Assembly (NCBI GenBank): GCA_037102815.1
Contig: BTPP01000008.1
Span: 2,542,001-2,606,000, forward strand
DNA: 64,000 bases
Reading direction: 5' to 3'
Origin: Neurospora intermedia
Taxonomy: Eukaryota > Ascomycota > Sordariomycetes > Sordariales > Sordariaceae
Part shown: piece by piece, positions 35,216 through 46,159 of the stretch
Layout: each line of letters begins with the position of its first letter
How positions within the stretch are numbered: position 1 is the stretch's first letter
The notes under the pieces: model-generated
What the model saw: the letters and a program-made list of their open reading frames with translations, nothing else
Database searches by the model: none
What the model was told of the DNA's origin: nothing
Position numbers and translations under genes: made by a program

Positions 35216-36817
35216 GCTGGGGTCTGGTTCACAGGAAAACGGAACGTGAGACGATGCGGGGGAGATGGAGATCGGTGACAGGCGACTATCAACAATTCGA
35301 AAACCCATCGATCGACCGATGAACAAACAGCGACGAATATAATACCTATCAAACAAGTGGGCATGGAAGGAAAGCACTGAAAGGACCTGCGCCGGGGATA
35401 GCAACTTGAAGGGTTTGCGACTGGCGTTTAGGATCTTTCAACGCTTGCATGGGGAAACAAGGCAAGCAACGATCTTCGTATCTGCATGATGGATGAAGAA
35501 GATGACGGGATGATTGCGATGGGAAGAACAAACAGCGATTCAGCACAGACAATGGAGACTTGTGTGTGCAGAGTTGGCGATGTACACAAGCAATCAGTAT
35601 TGGAGGACAAGCACACAACAGCGCTTACCTATTCTCCTACGATCTTGTTCAGTTCCGTCTGATGTATCAATAATACCATTTCATATGTAATTGTATGTCT
35701 GTATCATCATGTACATAACCGGCAATGCTGTAGGCCTGACGGGTCGTGATTTTGACTCTTGATATCATGAATTTCCCGACATGCCGCCCTTGTCGACGTG
35801 TAAAAGATAAGGGTCCCCTTGCATGGGCCCATCTCCACCTGCTGTCGTGTGTCGTGTGGAGTGAACAAAGTTCCACTAGCGTACTGCACCGCTGCAAACT
35901 CAACGTCACTTTCCAGATGCAGATTGATGCAGTGTTCCTCTGGTTTGCCGATTGTCCACCATCAGAACCATCCAAACAGATTATCGAACCGTAAACGATC
36001 GCTATCGGAGTCGTACCGGGCCCCTTCGGCCAATTGTTGGTGGCAGTGCTGGTGGTTGGTCCGACATGCAGAAATGAGGCGTAGCTGAATCTCACGTGCT
36101 TGAGAGGCAGAGTCGAACGCTTCGGGAGAAGAATGAATGATTTGCTTGAGCGAATGCTGACTTGATCCTGCCTTCCGCGTATCGCAGGGAAAGGGAAGAG
36201 AACGGAATGACCAATGATGAATAAGCCAACCGAATCGCTGACCGTTGTCGCTACGGCGTCACGGTAACGGCGGAGGAGACCATTGGACAACACTTTGCAA
36301 TATCGACAAGGCATGGTAAACGCATATTGACACCTAGGATACCATAGATGGAAGATTCAAGACAGAGAGTCTCGTGATCTATGGTAAAGACAAACTCCAG
36401 AATCAGACAGAAGAAAGAAAAGTATCGATGAGGAAATTGAGTCAACCCGCCGGGGATTGCACTCCAAGGCAGCACGAGGTTTTATACCTGTATAAGGATG
36501 ATCGAAACATTCCCCAATCACCCACCATTATTGCCGGTGCTCCAAAGTTCGCAGGCTGACCATAGCCAGAGTAATCTGGACAGAACCTCCCTACATTGAT
36601 CAACAACATGAATGCCATCCCCTCGATCAATGTGCCTTTTAGCTCTGTTTCCCACAAATGGCTAGCTGGCTGTACAAGCTCAGCATACCCCATCATCCAA
36701 ACCACATGTGTAGCCATACCATCACCAACTACAGAAAAAAAGAATATGTTACCAAGTACCTTATCCACGCAACACCAACGAGAGTCTTCCCAACAAATGA
36801 GTATAACCATACGCAGC
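35216..36817. other. Intergenic region
   Basis: About 1.6 kb of convergent spacer between the RCR-family gene and a small hypothetical gene. A 215-codon open frame on the minus strand (35667-36314) is the largest frame here but has no domain, signal or coding composition that I recognise. Confidence 0.45.
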
Positions 36818-37255
36818 TCACGGTGTTTCCTCGTCATAAGTCGGGGGGAACAAATCCCCTGCTCCCTCCAGTTCCGTCTTTTTCCCTTCCAGCCCTCCCA
36901 CTCCGTGAGGCAACCCTTCCTGCAACCGCGGATTTTTCTTGCCCTCCCGGTACGGATTGTATTCCTCCGTCGCCATCATGTCCAGCGTGTCCTTCAACCC
37001 TGCCCCGCTCAGCGCCCCGCCTTCCTTCTGCGCCTTGGCATCCAGCTTCTCGGGAGCGCCCATGTTCTTCTCTGCGCCCAGCACGTGCGACGGTCGGAGG
37101 GCTTCGTCAAAGGGGTGCTTGGGCTTGTCGGCTTCGTGCTCGGCGCGCGTCTGCCCGCCCGAGGGGTCTTGTTCGCCGGTGCCGCGCAGGTCGTGGTGGT
37201 GCCGGGCTTGATGGGAGGCTAGGGGGTTGTTGAAGGTGCGGGTGATTTCGGGCAT
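36818..37255 (-). CDS. Small hydrophilic hypothetical protein (145 aa)
   Basis: This intronless frame of 145 aa starts at ATG 37255. The protein is highly charged, rich in Gly, Glu, Lys and His, and lacks any signal peptide or membrane segment. Short motifs such as HPFDEALRPSHVLGAEKNMGAP, LKDTLDMMATEEYNPYREGKK and GDLFPPTYDEE look like conserved, possibly disordered, fungal sequence, but I cannot assign a family. The composition differs from the random frames around it (no Leu/Ser-rich noise), which supports a real gene. The neighbours give no clue to function. Confidence 0.65.
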   Translation of the reverse strand: MPEITRTFNNPLASHQARHHHDLRGTGEQDPSGGQTRAEHEADKPKHPFDEALRPSHVLGAEKNMGAPEKLDAKAQKEGGALSGAGLKDTLDMMATEEYNPYREGKKNPRLQEGLPHGVGGLEGKKTELEGAGDLFPPTYDEETP

Positions 37256-38262
37256 GATTTGATGCTTTTGTGTGTTGTGTTATGTTGTTTTGGAGATGGG
37301 ATCTGTTGCTCCTTGGAGGTCTGGGCTCCCGTTGGAGCTTCTGTTTGCTTCTCGAGGTCTTCTGTTGTGTTGCGATTTGTTTCGGATAAAGATACCTCTA
37401 GGTAGGTAGGTATGATATTGGATCTGGTCGTATGACTTGGACAAGGCGTGTCTGATTCGACGGACTGGAATCGAAAGAGTCGATGGACGTCTGTATGGAA
37501 GAGAACTGTTCATCTGTTCCTGTCAAGGGGGAGAAGTCTCGAATGTGCTCCTGCGTATCTCTATCTGGTGCTGAGAGAGGTGATGTCATTGCGCGAGGTG
37601 GTCACAGGACTGCAATCGGTTATTTGTCTATCAGATTACGGGCAAATACGGGGCATATGTTGTTAAGAACTCATCACTTACTCCACCACGCTTGCTGACG
37701 TAACCCGCTGGACCCTGAAACCATCTTTCGGCTCGACATCCCTCGAACACTCCTCATTCACATCATCAAATTGGTATCTACCTAAGATATAGGGAGATAA
37801 TTCTGTCAACTATCGTCGAAAAGATCCACCTGGACCACACCAGACTGGAAACAACGAAACCCATTGGCGTCTTGACCGGCGGAGAGATCCTGATAGGCCC
37901 ACTGGCCTCGAGCGGCTTCGACTGGAGGTTTCGGTGTACGAACATTCTTTGTCCCCGGGTTGTCGGCATCCGTTCCGCTCCTTGGTTACTTGATCTATGT
38001 TGACCATTGCAATGGGATATAAACAATGGATCAGCTGAACAATGGCTTTATCAAATTCATTGCGACTTGTTCCGTCTCTCATAAGGAACACAGCTGCTTT
38101 ACACTAAGGACAAGACTGAACAGCTTCCCTCAGTGTTTCAGTGAGGAAGAGATATAAGGACGTTACGATTTCCTCATCAATAGATAAGATCTACGTTGAT
38201 TATCAGATGCATTGCGTTAACTTGGAGTAATCAATTTTGAAGCACCAGTAAACATCATCAAA
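37256..38262. other. Divergent intergenic region
   Basis: About 1 kb between two divergently transcribed small hypothetical genes. An ACCTCTAGGTAGGTAGG motif lies at 37391-37410. Nothing else is recognised. Confidence 0.5.
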
Positions 38263-38910
38263 ATGACACTCTGCGATTACGACTCTTCCTCCGACTCGGA
38301 CAGCTCGGCTGCATCCTGCCTCTCAGATGGAAATCTCCACTACAACGGTACATCGCGCAGCTGCACTTATGCTACATCTAGCAAAAAAAGAGCTTGGTCC
38401 GAAATAGACGATGAAAGTGACCTCCCTGGTGTCCCGGACTACCACGCTGGCGGCTCTTCTGCTCGCTTCTGCTACGATTCGGATGAGGCCGAGTTTGAGA
38501 ACAGCCAGGACATCAAGAGGAGACGGATCAGTAACGGCAGATCGGTAGTCACGATGGCTAGAGGTGGCAGAGATTTGATCAAATGTCCTGCGCCGGCACC
38601 AAGGTCGACAACTGCGCTGAGGCCGAATGTGCGTCAGCCATCGGCTTCTAGGTTCATTAACAGTTTGGATGAAGATCTTGAGTACCTCACCATCCACGAT
38701 CTGCCTTCCATACATGAGAGCGAACTCAAATATGTGCCCGTAGCTGTTCGTTCTCCTCAAATTCGGCCATTCGTCCATGTCTATCCGGCACCAAAGCCTA
38801 CGACGGCGGCAACAGTACGGTTGAGAAAGGCAGCTTCGCCTGCAGAACCAAAGGTGGTGGTTTCAAAGTGGCTTGGGGTTGCTAATACCTGGGCTTTTCC
38901 CTCCCCGTAG
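38263..38910 (+). CDS. Hypothetical Ser/Asp-rich protein (215 aa)
   Basis: This intronless frame of 215 aa starts at ATG 38263, preceded by AAA (CATCAAAATGA), a plausible context. The N-terminus is an acidic Ser/Asp cluster (SSSDSDSSAAS). A basic KRRRISNGR stretch near residue 85 could act as a nuclear-localisation signal. The middle (SRFINSLDEDLEYLTIHDLPSI) and the end (VSKWLGVANTWAF) have an ordered look. I do not recognise the family. Codon use and the balanced protein composition favour a real gene over chance, but expression is unknown. Confidence 0.6.
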   Translation: MTLCDYDSSSDSDSSAASCLSDGNLHYNGTSRSCTYATSSKKRAWSEIDDESDLPGVPDYHAGGSSARFCYDSDEAEFENSQDIKRRRISNGRSVVTMARGGRDLIKCPAPAPRSTTALRPNVRQPSASRFINSLDEDLEYLTIHDLPSIHESELKYVPVAVRSPQIRPFVHVYPAPKPTTAATVRLRKAASPAEPKVVVSKWLGVANTWAFPSP

Positions 38911-39215
38911 GGTCGTAAAAAGATACCTTAAGTCAGCGCATCTTGAAGTTACCTAGAGGTACCTACCTAGGTACAGATAGAATGAATCCCCGAGTATTAG
39001 ACCTTCATAGATGTCTCCACTACACAAACAGCATTATACATTCAAGCAGTTTGATTCCATTTTGAAATTCTTTTGCAGCCAAATGTGAATTTTCCAAGAC
39101 CAATACGTGATCAGACCCAAATTCCGTAGTCGAACTGTTTTGGTACCATCGCTCATAAACAACATCCAACGCCCTTATCCCGCAGCCTGATATCAGGTTT
39201 CCCATCATTACGAGA
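38911..39215. other. Short convergent intergenic region
   Basis: About 300 bp between convergent genes. It contains the palindromic motif ACCTAGAGGTACCTACCTAGGTA at 38951-38973. No gene is present. Confidence 0.5.
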
Positions 39216-40829
39216 TCATAATGCAGTCCCCTTTTCGCACACCTCACTTGCCCTGTCTCTACTCTCATTTCCACTCCCATACTCATTCCCATGCTCCCTC
39301 GGCTGGGCAACCTGCACCGCAACATCCACTAATTTCCTCACTTGGATCCCATCTTCTTCTCCAGGACTTTTACCCCCTTTCTGATCGTGGTGGTGGTGGA
39401 GTGTCCTCAGACTATTCCATTTCCTCACCCCCAAATACTCCTTCTCCCCGTTCTTCTCCTTATTCCCAACCCCTTCCTTCATCTCCACGTCATTCACCGC
39501 TGCCCCTTCGAAGCCCTCCCACGCATTATCCAGCTCTACAAATCCACCATCCATCCAAGCATTCGTCCTCTCCCGTCGCATGTAAACCGCCTCTGCCGGT
39601 GATACCGGAGGCTTGAACGGCTTCGATCCAATGGTTGGCGGCGTGATGCTATCACTCAATCTTCCGCCTTGCCCGTTGCTTCCAATGGGGTAGCGGGAAT
39701 GGGAGGCAAGGAGTTTGGGGAAGTACTTGACGATGAAGGGCCTTAACGTCATGACGCAGGCGCAGACAATGGCGCCGTTACACTCGAGCGCCGTAAGGTA
39801 GGTGAGCTCGGCGGCGTTGTAGGCCCAATCGGTCGGATGGATACGGGTAGTTTGGACTTTGATGAGCTTGAGGAGGCGGAGGATAGAGATGAAGCAGATC
39901 CTGTTGTTTGTTACCAAAGTCAGTGGGAGTGGAGCAGGAGGGGGCAGCGGCGAAGGGAGGAAGACTTACACAAAACCAAATCCAAAGACCACGGAAAGCG
40001 CAATCTTTTGCCTCTTGGGCAACATGACTGACCACACCACAGGCAACGGCAGCAAGAAAATTAAAAAGTCTGTCGCCATGTGCAGACCTGTGCTGGACCA
40101 CCACATTGACTGGGGCGCAGTCCATTGTCTGTGAATGGTGGAGTCCCAGTAGGAATTCAAGGGAATAGTGGCCACGAAGCACACGGCGAGCATGTAGACG
40201 TGGCTGATGGTGACGATGGACAGGAGGATTTGGCCACCGAGTCGGGCCCAGCGAAAGTTGAAGAGGTGGATGTAAAGTAGCAAGATGGAAGCTTTGGAGA
40301 AGTAGAGACAAAGGGTGTAGAAGACGAGAGAGTACCAGGAGGCCTGTGGTGAGATGTATGTTACTTAGTGACTGCGTCCAAGTCTTTCTTTGTCGTGTTA
40401 AAGAAGGGGAGGAACGTACCCTGTACCAAGAAGTCCCCGCTGCTGTATCTGAACAGTCAATGTCCCAGACATGAAGGCCGGAACCGTTGATAGCCTCTGC
40501 GCAGTTTTAGTATTCCCATCTGCTATCCATGAACATGTTTGGGTATGTAGGTAGAGGTACTCACGCTCTATTGTCCCAACACTTGTAGCCAACGAAAACA
40601 CCAAAGCAGCCAAGATACTCCAATCCGTGGGTCCCAACACTCGAATGATGACGCTCCTCGTGTATAGCCGCAACCCCACAAAAAGAGCGGCTATAAGCCA
40701 GCAAATCACGGTTGAAGCGTAGATGTTTGGCCGTAGGGAATCATGGGCTCGTTCACTTGCCGGCGGCCATATATAATACGGGTCGCATAATTCTGATGGT
40801 GCTGTAGTGTCATTCGCCGTACTGTTCAT
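39216..40829 (-). CDS. Fungal integral membrane protein with seven-helix rhodopsin-like domain
   Basis: Four exons (40829-40565, 40496-40420, 40343-39970, 39900-39216) join in frame to 466 aa. After a short extracellular-type N-terminus the protein has about seven hydrophobic segments: for example ASTVICWLIAALFVGLRLYTRS, LAALVFSLATSVG, WYSLVFYTLCLYFSKASILLLYI, LLSIVTISHVYMLAVCFVATIPL, DFLIFLLPLPVVWSV and KIALSVVFGFGFVICFISILRLL. The motifs GLRLYTR, FSKASILLLY, HMATDFLIFLLPLPVVWS and the KIALSVVFGFG segment are typical of the large fungal family of Sat4/Pth11-like rhodopsin-fold proteins, some of which act as surface sensors. The last 160 residues are a hydrophilic cytosolic tail with an HHHH run. 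No CFEM Cys-rich domain is present. Ligand and partner are unknown. Confidence 0.85.
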
Positions 40830-42518
40830 CGTATGTGGATCGTTTCACGCTGTTGTAGATCAAGGTCCAAGTCTAATAACCCGACCTCGACACTGCCTCT
40901 CTGTCGTCCGTAAAGATGTCAAACGGCTTGAATACTAGCATCGTGGGCAGTATAAGTACTTGATGGGAAAGGGGGTCCTGTGGGGAGTGCGGATTCATAT
41001 ATACAGGTATGGCTCGGAAGCCAGTACCCAGTGAGGCAGGTAGGTAGAGAGCGGGAGAGTGTAACAGCGGAAGTTTAAGCCAGTGCCGGGGAAGCATGCC
41101 CGGAGCCCCAGGGCGGGTAAGCGGGTGTCAATGTAACCGTTTCTGTCTATCAAAGTTCAGGCGAGACGCAATGGGAAAGCTTCCCGATAGAACCGGCAGT
41201 CCAGGACAGCCTTCACCGGTGAAGGGATTTCACGCCTGTGTCACAGTAATGATTGAGGCATTGGAGATTGACTCTTTTGTTGGCTGAATCTTGAATCCCA
41301 TGGGTACACTGTCTCTACTCGAGATTCGGAGCCTGATCCCACATCTGAGGCGACCAGAAGGAAAAAGAACAACTGAACAGGTGACATGACACTCAGTCCC
41401 GACCGCGTTTGCGTGGCCGTAGGGTAAAATTCTCGTCATGTCCGAGAAAAACTGAACATGTCAATTCCACGAGACGCCGCCTCTCCTCATTCCGTCTCTC
41501 TTTTCGCCAAAGAAAAGGTCTGAGTCGAAACTGCATGAAGCAGATGTGGAAGTTGGCAAGTGCAGTGCAGTGCAAGGAAGGCGTCGGGTGAGTAACGAGA
41601 TCCTGCCGTGAATGTATTCAGGAGAGTGGCTCCATGCCGCGAAAGCGTACAGGAGCTTTCATTGGCCAAACATAGGATCAAGTGGAGTCATCAGCGGGAA
41701 AAGTGGAGAGTGCGGAAGAGTCCAGTCCGTCCCGCCCGTCCTCTGAGCCGTCGCTGCCGGTGCCTGGATCGCCGCCATGGTTCGGGCAACTTCCAGAAGA
41801 GGACACATCCCGGACACTGGTGAGCCCTGTGAGGAAGGAGCATCCATGGAGTGGAGTTGTCAAAAAAACTGAAGGTCCTCCTTTCCGTCATCATTTTGAG
41901 TTCCATCAGAATATTTCGGAGGACGGATGGGAAACAGGTTGGGCACGGATTCTGTAGACCCCGCGAGGCATGGACATCCATACATATCAAGTACCTCTAT
42001 TGAATTCGCCCGGAAGCAAGCGACTTCTCCTCCCGTCCGTCGACCTCCAACTCGGCAGCTCCCTGCCCAGGTTGCGACTCTCTCTATCTCGCTAACGTCG
42101 TATGACTTCAGCCCGCAGCATGTTGCAATGTTTGATTTGCCCCCACAATTACCGAGTGCTCAATGCACCCTCGGCGCTTCAAGTTGTTCTTCTTCCAGAA
42201 ACTGTCATGTGAAGAAAAGGTGAGCTCGGTGAGCCAAGAAGAGTCACCTCGGTGTGTTGACCATATCCCGGCACTGCGTCTTCACTCACTCACCTTTCAC
42301 CACGCTTCATTCACTCTCAAAGCCTAGAGATAAGCTTGTCGACGGATTCCACCATTTTGTCTCCACGATCAACAGCTTGATTGGCAGGGGGGTTGCCAAC
42401 GCATTCGGACACGTCTGTTCATGGAGACAATATAATCCAACGCATTGCCTTTTCGTCTTGAACCATACCAATATCATTCTGACCATCATCGACCTCATCA
42501 GCATCAACATCACCCAAG
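40830..42518. other. Divergent intergenic region
   Basis: About 1.7 kb between the membrane-protein gene and the glycosyltransferase gene. Short frames only, none with domain evidence. It presumably contains both promoters and leaders. Confidence 0.5.
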
Positions 42519-44006
42519 ATGGGCTCCCATCAGAAGGTCAACCATGGTGATAAACCCATCCTCCTCTTCACCAGCATCCCAGCAACTGGCCACATAACTC
42601 CCACTCTCCGCATAGCTTCCGCCCTCCATGCTCGCGGCTGGCCCGTCTTCTACCTTGGCCCTACTGCCCACAAGGCCACCATATCCGCCACCGGAGTCCA
42701 ATTTCTCCCCTTTCTCGACGACGCAGACTTCAACGACTTGACGTACTTCGTCCCCCAGGGGGAGGGGGCCATCACCGAAAAAGATGCAGTGGTCCAAGGT
42801 ACTACTTCTGAACCAACCTGGCGCGACCGCGTCTTCAGCGACTTCCGCGAGTTTTTCATCTCCCCTATTCCGGCTCGGCACCGCTCCCTCTGTGCCGCCT
42901 TAACCCACATCCATCAGCTTTTCCCCCCTTCTTCTGCTCGAGTGGTAGTAGTAGCAGAATCAACGTCCAACTTCCTCCTCCCTCTCTTCCACGGGGCCCC
43001 CCTCCCTCCTTCCATTCCCAAGCCAATCGGCTCCATTGCTCTAAGCGTCATGATCCCTCCCCTCCGGTCTGTGGACATCCCTCCATTGGTCTCTGAACCG
43101 ATAGAGTTTGATACTACTCCTGCTTACCGCGAACGGGTCGCCAAGATATGGAGGGACTGGGAGACGGAAACAAGGGGTCTAAAAGAGTTGCTGGTGGAGA
43201 AAGTGGAACAAGCAGGCGGCCAGGACTTTGCCAAAGCCATGGAGACACGCGAAAGGGAAAAGGGTCGGGAAAGCTGGGCATTGCTTAGCGGGGAGTGTTT
43301 TGTCGGGTATGATCACGTTTGTCAGATCGGTGTTGAGAGTTGGTTTTACAAGACGGAAGAGGGGTGGCCGGCGAATTGGCGGTTTGTCGGTGCGGTGCCC
43401 AAGTCGGTTCGTGTTCCTGAGGAAGCAAAGCAAGCCTTGGTGGATGAGGTCAAGCTGGCGAGGGAGAAGGAAGGAAAGAAAGTAGTCGTGGTAGCGCAGG
43501 GAACCGTGGAGATTGACCCGAGGCATCTTATCCTTCCAACCATTCAGGCTTTGAATGGACGAGAAGAAGACACCCTGGTGGTGGCCATCTTGGGACACCG
43601 CGGCCGAACACTACCAAAGGACGTGGTAGTGCCCGCTAACGCAAAGGTGGTCGACTACCTCGCCTACGACGCCATCCTCCCCCACACCGACGTCTTCGTA
43701 AGCAACGCCGGCTACGGTGCGGTGATGCACGGCATTGGTCACGGGGTGCCGATGGTTGTCGCGGGAGAAGAACAGGACAAGAAGGAGAACGTTGTGCGGG
43801 TGCAGTGGCGTGGACATGGAGTTAAACTGAACAAGTCGTGGAGAGACGACAAGGAGTATGTGAAGGAGTTAGCAGAGGCTGTTGGGAAAATTATGGACGA
43901 GGAAAAGGGGAGGGAAGTAAGAAAACGGGCCATGGAACTGAAGGAGGAAGCGGACAGCATCGATTGCATCAAGACCGTCGAGGAGTGCCTATCCTCCTAC
44001 TTGTAA
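42519..44006 (+). CDS. Family-1 (GT1) UDP-glycosyltransferase, macrolide/sterol-GT-like
   Basis: This intronless frame encodes 495 aa. The N-terminal half opens with a Rossmann strand and the GT1 loop ILLFTSIPATGHITPTL, with the expected catalytic His at about residue 25. The C-terminal half holds the donor-site signature: VFVSNAGYGAVMHGIGHGVPMVV (about 391-413) and GEEQDKKENV, where SNAGYG replaces the HCGWNS-like block of plant enzymes. This pattern is closer to bacterial macrolide-type glycosyltransferases and related fungal proteins. There is no signal peptide or membrane segment, so it is probably cytosolic. It would transfer a sugar from a nucleotide sugar to a small lipophilic acceptor, which cannot be named. 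Its stop is 35 bp from the stop of the convergent Nudix gene. Absence of introns in an intron-rich neighbourhood is compatible with transfer from bacteria but is not proof. Confidence 0.9.
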   Translation: MGSHQKVNHGDKPILLFTSIPATGHITPTLRIASALHARGWPVFYLGPTAHKATISATGVQFLPFLDDADFNDLTYFVPQGEGAITEKDAVVQGTTSEPTWRDRVFSDFREFFISPIPARHRSLCAALTHIHQLFPPSSARVVVVAESTSNFLLPLFHGAPLPPSIPKPIGSIALSVMIPPLRSVDIPPLVSEPIEFDTTPAYRERVAKIWRDWETETRGLKELLVEKVEQAGGQDFAKAMETREREKGRESWALLSGECFVGYDHVCQIGVESWFYKTEEGWPANWRFVGAVPKSVRVPEEAKQALVDEVKLAREKEGKKVVVVAQGTVEIDPRHLILPTIQALNGREEDTLVVAILGHRGRTLPKDVVVPANAKVVDYLAYDAILPHTDVFVSNAGYGAVMHGIGHGVPMVVAGEEQDKKENVVRVQWRGHGVKLNKSWRDDKEYVKELAEAVGKIMDEEKGREVRKRAMELKEEADSIDCIKTVEECLSSYL

Positions 44007-44041
44007 TCCATTAGTACACCCCAACAAACCAACCAACCAAA

Positions 44042-45509
44042 CTATAGCTTGCTCCCCTTCCCCTTTTTCTCAGGAGCCGCAGCCATCGACATAGCCTCCG
44101 CCCTCTCCATCACCTCCAAATCCCTTGGCACCCTCACCGCCGTCTTAATCACCTTCTTCACCACCTCCCCTCCCTCTGTCTGTTCTTCCTTCACCTCTTC
44201 CACCTCTTCCTTCCTGAAATCGACTAATACCACCCTCTCCACGTCTCCTCCTCGCCCACTATCCATCAACTCCCGTCCCGGTTTTGCCAGTCCCAGAATC
44301 ACCCGTCCGTTGCCATAGCTCCCCTGTTTAGCAAAGCTCACCACCTCGGGACTCATAACCTTCTCCGCCCACGGGATGTCAGAGGTCGGATGCTTCACTG
44401 AACTCGTCGGTACCCGGCGCAGGAAGGAAACAAGCCTTTCGCGCTGCTCGTCGTAGTCGGAAGATTGTTTGGGCAGGAACCGGCTGATAAGGGTCAAGAG
44501 GTAGAACTGCGGTGGGTAAAGGATAATTTCGCCTGCTGAGGCCTTGGCCAGCCAGGTTGACGGAGAATCAAACAGTGCGGCGGTGTGTTCGACGCCGCCA
44601 TCGTGGGTAGGGGTTTGGACTACCGTTGAAGTCTGCGATTCGGCGGTGGTGGTGTTCAGGGGGAGCATGTACATGTACATTTGCGTGGTGAACCGTTTGC
44701 GCTGGTTTTGGGGCGTGATCCAGCGGGTGAAGGGGATGAGGTTTTCTACTTTTTGTTAGCTTCTCTTTCCCTCTTTTCTTCATTCCATCATGACCAAGGA
44801 CCAAAAGTGGAAGATAGAAAATATACTCACCAACATCAGCCACCCCACCTTTGCCCTCTAACCAAGCCGTAAACTTGACCCGATCCCCGAATACCTCCCT
44901 CCGACCCTCTTCCAGCTCCTCCTCACTCAACTCCAACATTTCGTTTCCCCCATTACCACCAGCATCTTTCCGTCGAGCCAAGAGAATCCCACTCTCCTCA
45001 AACGTCTCCCTCACCGCCGCTAACCTGTACGCCTCACTGTCCCTGTGCAACTCCCCATCCTTCGTTGGCAACGGGTAACATTTACCCTCGTGAAACTCGG
45101 ATAGATTTCCGCCGGGAAAGACGTGAGCGGAAGCAAAAGAGGTGGATTTGGCGACGCGGTGGAGTAATAGGACTTGGTTGGTGGGGGAAAGGAGGATGAC
45201 GGAGGAGGAAGGGCGGATGGGAAGGGGGCCTTTGTCTGCCCCTGAGGAAGAAGAGGGTTTGGATAGGGGTGGGATTTCGGGTTTTGATGCGGGGGGCATG
45301 GTGGTGGTGAAGGGTCTTCTTGGTGATGTTGGTATTGGAGGGTTGTATCGGGATGCAGGCAGGGTCTTTCGGGGTGGGTGTTGTGGGATTCGGGAAAGAC
45401 TGCTCAGCGTGCGTGTCTGGGATCGGAGAGTGGATGTTGACAAGTTGAAGTTGAAGACGATGGTGCTGATGCCACTTCGAGTTGTGAAGCGGCAATGAGC
45501 TGAACTCAT
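44042..45509 (-). CDS. Nudix hydrolase, NUDT19-like (putative CoA/nucleotide diphosphatase)
   Basis: Two exons (45509-44831 and 44745-44042) join in frame to 460 aa. The N-terminal about 70 residues are Ser/Thr/Arg-rich with few acids (MSSAHCRFTTRSG..), resembling a mitochondrial presequence. A second possible start lies at the MPPASKPEIP Met near 45299. The Nudix domain begins at about residue 97 (RPSSSVILLSPTNQVLLLHRV) and shows VFPGGN followed by an insertion and then the catalytic helix AAVRETFEESGILLARR (about 165-181), with the REx2EEsG core intact. The gap between the GG and RE halves is the long insertion typical of the NUDT19-type subgroup, members of which hydrolyse CoA and acyl-CoA in peroxisomes or mitochondria. 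The C-terminal half is a family-typical extension. Substrate is inferred only. The gene ends in Lys-Leu but not a clear SKL peroxisome signal: the last residues are GSKL, and SKL at the very end does match a PTS1. Confidence 0.85.
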
Positions 45510-46159
45510 GTTTTTTCTTCCCGTCTCTTTTTGTTTCGAGCTGTGAAAAGATGAGACTGATAAAGAGCGAATCCGCGTGTCTCTTTCGAAAAATTGGCTT
45601 TCCCCGGGGTTGTTGCGAGGGGTTCAATCTGTTACGAATACCGGAATTCCGTTAACCTCGGTTCGTCCGTTGGAGTTTGCCTGGTGTTTATTTGATCGGT
45701 TCCAGGTTCCCCGCATCCGTCAGCCAAGACAAATGGCCCTGGAAATAGCAGCCCCACAGCGCCTCTTTAGCGCACTGGGGTTCCCGGCCCCTCTCCGGGG
45801 TGGGGACGCCGTTATCCCCGGATGTCCGTATCCATCGGTAGCGGCATCACCGCATCAACGCATCATTACCTTCATTGGGCTTATGTTGTGGTTGTCTTCG
45901 CAACTTTCATCCACCCCGTGGTCCTTGTTTATGTCGGCTCTGTTTCGATCATTGGATCACCTTCCAGTCACTTCCCAAATGCGGATGTTTACTATAAGTG
46001 CGTGTGTGCACTTCAAGACGGGATACAGTCGTATATCACCATGCCGTGGCTGGATGTAGAAGCTTGTCGTACTTTTTTTTTTTTCACACATAAAAGGCCA
46101 TAGCCATGATCATCAACAACTACCCAACCCTAGGTCCCCAAGAACAACACTATCCTCTT
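45510..46159. other. Intergenic region
   Basis: About 650 bp between the Nudix start and the photolyase stop, holding the Nudix promoter and the photolyase 3' end. A T-run lies at about 46070-46084. No gene recognised. Confidence 0.5.

Noticed and set aside
36061-36130. Possible tRNA T-arm (GCGTTCGACTC on the minus strand)
   Set aside because: The flanking bases do not pair into a T-stem and no acceptor or anticodon arm can be drawn.
35667-36314. 215-codon frame on the minus strand
   Set aside because: Long for chance, but no domain, no signal, mixed composition and no supporting splice signals. It overlaps other frames in a 3' convergent spacer. Kept as possible noise.
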